Below are positions 57,243-64,000 of a DNA stretch of 64,000 bases, one piece after another. Made by a program: the position numbers and the translations under genes. Below the pieces are notes generated by a model. The model was not told the DNA's origin and did no database searches. It saw only the letters and a list, made by a program, of their open reading frames with translations. Source of the stretch: Pollenia angustigena (lineage: Eukaryota > Arthropoda > Insecta > Diptera > Polleniidae); the NCBI GenBank assembly GCA_930367215.1, contig OV884058.1, positions 110,135,802-110,199,801 on the forward strand. The letters are read 5' to 3'. Position 1 is the stretch's first letter. Each line of letters starts with the position of its first letter.

Positions 57243-57689
57243 GATCTGACCAGCTAATGTCAGATCACTACAATGTCGGCTAAAATCAAACTCCTGAAAT
57301 GAGTTTTAATTTATGACGGCTTAATAAAACTTTTTTTTTAAGAGTTAAATTCGACCTTTTATGTTTACGTGGAAAAATAGCTGTTTTATATGGACTTTTT
57401 TGTTTTTAATTCAAAAAATAGCTCAGGGACTGAAAATAATTACTTTTATTATTTTTTGTAAAGGCTACGAGACAAATTCCTTTATTTTCAATTGGGAATC
57501 TTTAACCATTATCGTTATTTATATTTTATTTTGGTTGTGGTAACCAATTAAAGTAAAATTTATTTATCTTTGGATATTGATAACCTAAGTAATTTTTTGG
57601 TTACAAATATCTATTGGAAAAAATTATTTATTTTTCTGGTTACAAATATTCATTTTAAATAAAAAATTTAATTTTTTGGTAACAAATAT

Positions 57690-57800
57690 CCAAATTAAAC
57701 AAAAAAAAAAGTCAATCCCGACCCTATGATATTCCACAACACAACATTTACACAACTTTCTAAGAGTGTACCTAATTTGGGACCCATGCGCACCCAGGAA
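57690..57800. repeat. fragment of the repeat seen at 26415-28067
   Basis: TCAATCCCGACCCTATGATA...GTGTACCTAATTTGGGACCC parallels TCAAGCCCGACCATATGATA...GAGTATCCTATTTGGGACTC at about 26440-26515. Confidence 0.5.
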
Positions 57801-58660
57801 AACATATTATGATTCAGGTCATTGTTCTCACCATTTGCCATAGGCTTGATTCTTAGGTCAAGTAATACATATGTACCGCATTTCCTTTAAGCTTCTCATA
57901 TGAAGTTGTATATTTTTCAAAATGTGTCTAACCGAACAAACACCGCATATACAGATAACCATTTTTTCCTTAAGTATAAGCGCTTAATTAATAACAGTTG
58001 TCTCTTTGTGTAACAAGTTACCCAAAAACCAAAAATTACCGTGTTGTAAGTGTTTATCAAAAATAGGCACTTTGATAATTTAGAGGAAAAAATCGTCAAA
58101 ATGCAGATTTATTGGTAAATATGGTAGGCCTGATCACAACGCTTCCTGCTAGTTTTTATTTTTTACAAACACAAAGTACACTAGGGGTATAACCAATTTT
58201 TTGGCATAGTACCATGAGGTCGACCATGTCCTAGTAACCACGAAAATCGTAATCTTTTGTAATTTTTCTCAAAAAAGTTCACGCACCAGTTTTTTTTTCT
58301 AAACCAATGCAATATTGAATATTCATAATTTTATACGGTGTTTTTTATTCTTTTTTAATTTTTTTTTTGTTAAAAATGATTAAGATACGTTTTAGTTTGC
58401 GGAAAAATCTCTTACCATCTCTAAATATTAATGAAATTTCATACTTGAGCCATTTTTTGTTTTAAATAAACAACTTATTAATTTTTCTTAACCAAAAAGA
58501 AAATTAAAAATTTTAAAAACTTCATCGCGGTTGGTGCGTGAACTTTTTTGACCTTAGGGAAAAAATAAATATCTGTTCCCTAATAATTGTTTATGCTCTA
58601 TCGGACTGTGCTATGCCAATTTTGATATTTTAAAAAATTGTTAAAAAGTTATATCCCTAA

Positions 58661-60335
58661 GCAATCTCTTCGCAAACCTAGTGGTCCTCCCTGGGGCACA
58701 AAACATTTGTCTACAGTCAAAAATAAGAAAAACAAGTTGTATAGAAATTACAAAAAAACAGGCCGACTTATAGAATATACCAAATATGCAACTGCTCGTG
58801 CGTATAATGTGTTAAACAAATCTTGTTACACTAATTACTTACGTAAAATGAAGAATAATTTCAAAAATAATCCTAAATCATTCTACAATTTCGTAAACAC
58901 CAAAAGAAGAGCTACCATATTTCCTACAGTAATGAAGTTTCAAGACAGTGAGTCTTGTGATGACCTTAACATAAGTAACATGTTTGCCGACTTCTTTTCT
59001 ACGACCTATTCTGATACCAATTATATTGGCTCTATTATTCCTTCTTGTTCTCAATCAGTTAATCAAGTTATCTCAATTCCATTCTTTGATGTTTCCACAA
59101 TTTTATATAACTTAAAAAAACTTAAATTTTCGTATAGAAGTGGTCCTGACAATATTCCTAGCTGTATATTGATAAACTGTGCTGAATTTCTCGCCATACC
59201 ATTAACACGCATTTTTAATATGTCAATTAAATATGGATATTTCCCTAATACCTGGAAAAAGTCTTTTATTATTCCGCTATACAAATCTGGTACTAAGTCT
59301 GACATTGTTAATTATCGAGGGATTGCTAAACTAAGTATTATTCCAATACTTTTTGAAAAGATGGTAACTGAATGCATTTCTCATCATGTATCATCTCTAT
59401 TGTCATCTGCTCAACATGGTTTTCGAAAAGGCTGCTCTACTACAACAAATCTATTACAACTAACAACAATTATAAATCAGGGTTTTGTGCAACGAAAACA
59501 AACTGATATCGTATATACTGATTTTAGCAAGGCGTTTGACAAGGTAAACCATAAACTGCTCTTGAGAAAACTTAACACAATTGGATATTCAAACAACTCT
59601 CTTAAATGGATTGAGTCTTATTTATTAAATCGAAAACAATGTGTCCGTTTTAAAAACGTCACATTTAAATCGATAGATGTTTTATCTGGTGTACCACAAG
59701 GTAGTCATCATGGACCATTGCTGTTTACCCTTTTTATCAATGATCTTCCGAACGTGATAAGATTCTCTAAAGTTTTAATGTATGCGGATGATGTAAAAAT
59801 TTTTCTCAGTTTTAATAAATATGCAGATCACATTCTACTTCAACAAGACTTGGACTCATTTCAGTCATGGTTTAATTTAAACTTGATGGAGCTTAACTTG
59901 AAAAAATTTAAGCATATGTCTTTCTTTAGAAGAAATCATATAAATGTAAGTTATTCTTTGGGGAACTATCAGCTAGAAAATGTTGGTACAAGTTTGGATC
60001 TAGGAGTTTTGTTGGACGCTAAGTTGAACTTTATTAAGCATGTTTCCATAACTGTTAATAAAGCACGGTGTATTCTTGGTTTTATCAAACGATGGGCTAA
60101 AGAATTTAAAGACCCATATGTCACAAAGCAACTTAATGTTTCTCTCGTGAGACCCGTCCTTGAATATGCATCTATAGTTTGGGATCCTTTATATTTGATT
60201 CACAGCAATTATATTGAATCCGTACAAAAACAATTTTTGTTATTCTGCCTTCGTGGTCTACAGTGGAACCCATTAGAACTTCCGTCATACACTAGCCGTC
60301 TTGCTCTTATCAAACTTCCAACTCTTAAAATTTAA
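58661..60335 (+). pseudogene. reverse transcriptase of Jockey-like element (long open, truncated)
   Basis: RNA-dependent DNA polymerase of a non-LTR element. Motifs in order: a pre-RT region with GPDNIPSCIL, then HGFRKGCSTTTNLL, YTDFSKAFDKVNHKLLLRKL (motif A), SGVPQGSHHGPLLFTLFINDL with the motif B core GVPQGS, LMYADDVKIF (motif C, catalytic Asp pair) and the thumb (RPVLEYASIVWDP). Motif B reads GSHHGP where these enzymes normally have a Leu before GP. No RNase H follows, as expected for Jockey-clade elements. The C terminus stops after LIKLPTLKI, earlier than usual. The upstream endonuclease is absent. It has no start codon, so it is probably not expressed. Confidence 0.85.
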
Positions 60336-60520
60336 TAAATTTTATAAAGTTGTAGATTTTTCTTCAAATGCAAATATTATAAAAAGTAAAATTATCGTCT
60401 TATTAAACAATCAATAATTTTGTATTTTATTTGTATTAACTAGTATATGTTATTATATTGTTTAACTGTCTGTAAGGATGTTATATCCATAGGCAAATTT
60501 GTAAATAAATAAATAAATAA
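58661..60520 (+). mobile_element. 5'-truncated Jockey-like non-LTR retrotransposon
   Basis: Flanked by the 8-bp direct repeat ATCCCTAA (58653-58660, 60521-60528), with an AAAT-repeat tail at the 3' end (60501-60520). The frame is open from the left junction to TAA at 60333-60335, about 558 codons. There is no ATG at its start because the 5' part (ORF1, endonuclease) was lost on insertion. See the reverse-transcriptase entry for motifs. Confidence 0.85.
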
Positions 60521-60535
60521 ATCCCTAATGTACAC

Positions 60536-61540
60536 GTGTTCAGTTCATTCAGAATGTTTTTTTTTCAATAATTTTTGTCTACTTGGCACTTGAACGAAGA
60601 AACCGCACCCTTTTAATTTCATCAAAGAATTTTTTACACAAACAAAATACCTACATATCGTTACCGAAAATTTCAAAAATGTATGACTTCCAAAAAAAAA
60701 AAACAAGCAAGCACATTTTGTTCTTGTAAAGTTTTTTTTGTTTGTTTTTTTCTGTGCTCGAAACACATCACGCAAAAATTATTGAAAAAAATAACTGTTC
60801 ATGTGTACATATTTTGTTTTTGTAAAAAATTATTTTCTTACCAGCCAAACGGTCGGCTCTTTTGCGTTGAAAAATAATTGGAAATAACGGTATCGTACAA
60901 TAAGTAACTTATTGTATTGCATCAGTATCCACTAGTATCTGCTTTTGCGAAACAGATATTAGCAGATATGATACTCTCTTTTGCTTTTTTATCAACTTAC
61001 ATCCACTCTTTTACAAATCATATCAATATCAACTTATATCAGAAACACAAGAGCACTCATCCATACGCATCCACTTTAGAAAAAACACAGAAACAGATAT
61101 AAACAGATATATCTGTGCAGGTCTTTAATCTATGTCTTTAGACTTTATTAAAAGCGTTTTTTACCCCTGACAGACATATAGTTTACATACCATGGTATGC
61201 ATACTACAATTCCTACTGAATACAACTAAAAAGCTGTGTTTCCGTACATTTTGGTAGTACATAAACCAGCAATATATGTACCACTTTTTTCGTGGTTTAA
61301 TTGTAGTTTAGGTTGACACACATGTTGTATACTATGCTAGTATAGTATACAAATTCTATGTCTGTCAGGGGTATCAGAGTATCAGCCAAAGGATTCATAT
61401 GAATGTTACAAGTCGATTTTTCCAAAAAGAGAAGAAGTAAAAAATAAATAAATAAAATACCCTTTTGTTGATCAAGTTGTAAGTAACGCATGATCTTTGG
61501 AACTATAAGCTGAGTTAGTTAGGGAGTTAGGACTGATAGG
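60536..61540. other. TRAPPC11 intron, no gene recognised
   Basis: AT-rich. Repeated AACAGATAT motifs at 60950-61110, and a pair of CCCCTGACAGACATA (61166) and TATGTCTGTCAGGGG (61359) segments in opposite orientation. These suggest a small TIR element of about 210 bp at 61165-61373. Confidence 0.45.
61165..61373. mobile_element. small TIR element (about 209 bp)
   Basis: Ends ACCCCTGACAGACATA and the complement TATGTCTGTCAGGGGT; the interior has further inverted parts (AGTTTACATACCATGG, GTATACTATGCTAG). Confidence 0.6.
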
Positions 61541-61549
61541 ATATTTCAC

Positions 61550-62609
61550 GGGGGATCACGCGATGATATTGGGTGAAATTAGCGATGGTGGTTATTACAT
61601 GGGTTTGCCCGGCTCCACGGGTTATGTGGGCACTAGGGTTGATTTTTGTTGTTAGCCAGAGGTAATATTGCCGTCTAGGGAGAGTTGGTCAGGTCCGGGC
61701 AGATTGTTTATAGGTTTTGCTATTTTCACTGATGGCTCGAAGATGGACGGGACGGGTGCGGAGGTCTAGACTTCCTGAGGATTCTGGGGATTCTTGCGGC
61801 CGTGGAATTAGTAGGGAGCAACATTGCCAGGGCTCGGAGGTCACTATATATGTGGAACTGCAGGCTAGTGGATGATTGCAGGAGGGCTCTAGGATGGATC
61901 TTAGGGAATTATGTCGCAAGGCTGTGCTGGGTACCCGGTCACTGCTACATCACTGGCAACGAGATAGCTGATGAGTTGCCGAGACTGGGCTCTGAAATGG
62001 AGGACCCTGACAGTTTGCGGGTGGTCAAGCCTTGGGCTTCTACTTTGGACGAATTAGGGAATGGATTCTGAGCGGGACTAATCAAGTTTGGCGGGGCTGT
62101 CGGACTGCCGCTCTGGGCAAGAGTAAGGCCTGCGGAAGGTATTATATGATAGGTATTATCACGGTCCACTGTATGATAGGCAGGATTGCGGTGAGAATGA
62201 GATCTGACTTGTCGGATATATGTAGGTTGTGTGAGCACCCGGAGGAGTTGGAGACAGTTGAGCACATTCTGTGCCACTGTCCCAGGCTACGGAGCAGCAG
62301 GCTGAGGTGTCTGGGAGATGTCTCTAGCTACGGGCTTGGGAATCTTACGGGATTCGTAATGGGAATGACCTGGTTGCGCGGCAGGAGACTGGACACTACT
62401 TGGGCAGTTTTTATAGTTTAGTTGGGTTGTTTTTGCTTGTGCGGTCCAAATTTTTACTTTCCACTTATTTCTCTTCTTCCTCTTACTTCTCCTCTTCTTT
62501 TATATCATAATCATTTCACTATCTAAGGCGTCACAATGGACCATTTTGGTCTCTGGGTGAGGGTTTAAAGTTTGCTTCGCACCGGCCTTTCTAACCTAAC
62601 CTAACCTAG
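61550..62609 (+). pseudogene. family B non-LTR retrotransposon 3' part (RNase H, Cys motif, TAACC tail)
   Basis: RNase H start FTDGSKMDGTGAEV near 61725, its later part LCWVPGHCYITGNEIADEL at about 61920-61980, then a frame from about 62032 to 62421 with MIGIITVHCMIGR and the terminal motif ICRLCEHPEELETVEHILC. Stops and frameshifts separate these. The 3' UTR has CACAATGGACCATTTTGGTC and ends CTTTCTAACCTAACCTAACC. Its layout parallels family A at 16855-18398, but the protein is clearly different. Confidence 0.8.
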
Positions 62610-64000
62610 GGTTATTTCACGTTAGGTTTTTGTTTTCTTTTTGACGCAGTTAGTGACCACTGGGCCGATTAACTTTGAAAAATAGTATTTGTATTAAAAA
62701 AACAATAAATACTAAATAGCAAAAAGATCATATATAAATGAAAAGTTGGTCCTGAATGTCTTGTTCTTCAGGAAAAGTGAGTTTGACTTCATTAAATTGA
62801 ACTCCAAAACCTCTAAAATCTTTAAGTTGGCTCTCCAATAATTTTGCTAGAAAACCTTAACGCTCCGAGACTTTGCAATGGAACACTTTTATTTGTTCCA
62901 AAAATTATGAGCGATGTGATTAAAGAAACAATTTTGAAGCTCCAGAACTACATAAATCTTAAAGATGAAGGAGACAATTGTTCTACAGAATTCATTTATT
63001 TGATTTAATTAAAAATTGCCCTGGAATGTGTTGCTCTGCAGGTAAAGTGATTTTGAATCCATTAAATTAACCTCAGAACCACTAAAATCGTTGAGATGAA
63101 GCAGTCAATTATCAACGCAACAAAACTTGAATCGTTTATTTCAGAAACCCATCATTTGAAAGAGGCTCGCTTGATGGGTTCCTGAAATAAACTATTCAAT
63201 AAAGTGCAATGTTATAGAATCTACACTTTTAATAGGAAAATTTAAAAGTGAACATGGTTCCTACCGACACAGCGATAAAATTTAACCTGTGGTTTAGATC
63301 TAGAGAATAGTTGTCAATCTCACGGGTAGTTATATTTAGCATTTTCCCTTGTTGGAAAGCCAGCAGATTTATTCATCTACTGCCACAATAATGTATCAAC
63401 TAATATGGTTCACTCTTTGGCATTGCAAAAAAAAAAGAGAAAGAATAACTAATACTTTTATGAAGAATAAAAAGTTTGATTTTCATTTTATATTTAATTT
63501 ATCAGTATTTAATTAATTATTTTCAATTAATTGTAGGTGTGTCTGAGCACGTTTCCAGTAATAATTACGCAGTATCTTTTTAATAAATAGTTAAAAAATC
63601 TGATATATGAAAGTAAACGAACACAATGCTGCAAAATTTAGTAATAATTGTTACAACTTATCGGTTGTACGGTATCAAATTTTAGTTTAATATTTGTAAA
63701 ATATTTAAATCTCGTTTTATTTTACATTTTTTAAATTTTAGACACAAATAAAATATTTTTTCTTCGAACACATTGAAGTTTGTGAATTTTCAAAAAAAAC
63801 CGAACGGAATTAAATGTTCTTTAGTTGAGTTTGATAAAAACAGTAATATTTTTGTGTTCGAAAGATGACTAACAGGGAAACGTTATTTTTTTTAATGATT
63901 TTCTACACAAACACTAATAGCGATTTGTGGAAAACAAATCTACCGAACCGAACATTAAGAAACGATATTTAGTGTTTATTTTCGAACACTGGTTTAAAGT
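62610..64000. other. right edge, TRAPPC11 intron or flank, no gene recognised
   Basis: Contains a diverged direct repeat of about 95 bp at 62745 and 63005 (GTCCTGAATGTCTTG / GCCCTGGAATGTGTTG, both followed by CAGGxAAAGTGA), and a 63132-63192 hairpin (TTTATTTCAGAAACCCATC / GATGGGTTCCTGAAATAAA). The rest is AT-rich. No upstream TRAPPC11 exon was recognised here. Confidence 0.45.
63132..63192. repeat. short hairpin
   Basis: Arms TTTATTTCAGAAACCCATC and GATGGGTTCCTGAAATAAA, about 19 bp with one mismatch, loop about 20 nt. Confidence 0.7.

Larger units (their letters stand above)
58176..60533. mobile_element. element X copy 2, interrupted by a retrotransposon
   Basis: Starts GTACACTAGGGGTATAAC and ends CCCTAATGTAC after the retroelement. 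The part up to 58660 matches 20990-21433. The Jockey-like insertion sits within about a dozen bases of its right end. Confidence 0.65.

Noticed and set aside
59063..59305. Minus-strand 80-codon frame
   Set aside because: Antisense shadow of the Jockey-like reverse transcriptase.

Overview
AT-rich animal DNA with spliced genes and a very heavy load of mobile elements. Three conserved genes can be rebuilt exon by exon. Their protein sequences, the short GT-AG introns inside hobbit, the very long repeat-filled introns and the transposon families point to a higher (brachyceran, probably calyptrate) fly. I cannot name the species from the sequence alone. No RNA genes, CRISPR arrays or viral genes were seen.

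Gene layout: (1) Cdc27/APC3 on the minus strand, 4 exons, from the start codon at 22591 to the stop at 5056, apparently complete (about 945 residues), with a 14.55 kb second intron. (2) hobbit (KIAA0100/BLTP2 family lipid-transfer protein) on the plus strand, 11 exons from 28481 to 45947, apparently complete (about 2305 residues). (3) TRAPPC11 (gryzun/foie gras, TRAPP III subunit) on the minus strand, only its last four coding exons (53685 down to 46931, about 538 residues); the 5' part lies beyond the right edge, after an intron of more than 10 kb. Cdc27 and hobbit are divergent, with 5.9 kb between start codons. hobbit and TRAPPC11 converge, with about 1 kb between stop codons. The genes serve separate processes: cell-cycle ubiquitylation, lipid transfer at membrane contact sites, and vesicle tethering/autophagy. 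Nothing suggests they act as a unit.

Mobile DNA by region: 0-4 kb, a terminal-inverted-repeat (TIR) element with ATCGAT-rich ends, a TA-flanked MITE, a 117-bp tandem array and a retroelement relic. 7.9-22.4 kb (Cdc27 intron 2), a 5.2-kb foldback element whose two arms are arrays of a 158-bp unit (11322-16566), then a dead non-LTR retroelement ending in TAACC repeats, then a second ATCGAT element with another element nested in it. 22.6-28.4 kb, hairpin MITEs and a long degenerate interspersed repeat. 28.8-35.9 kb (hobbit intron 2), a third ATCGAT element, a reverse-orientation 117-bp array, two CAAGGCGAATT MITEs, a hAT element nested in one of them, and a larger TIR element with a degraded BED-finger transposase. 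46.9-64 kb (TRAPPC11 introns), RNase H and transposase relics, a 208-bp-arm palindrome with two MITEs inserted in one arm, a hAT element with an 8-bp target duplication, a long-open 5'-truncated Jockey-like retrotransposon nested in another repeat, and a second TAACC-tailed retroelement.

The most unusual object is the foldback array in the Cdc27 intron. If transcribed with the gene it would give a multi-kilobase RNA hairpin with almost no loop.
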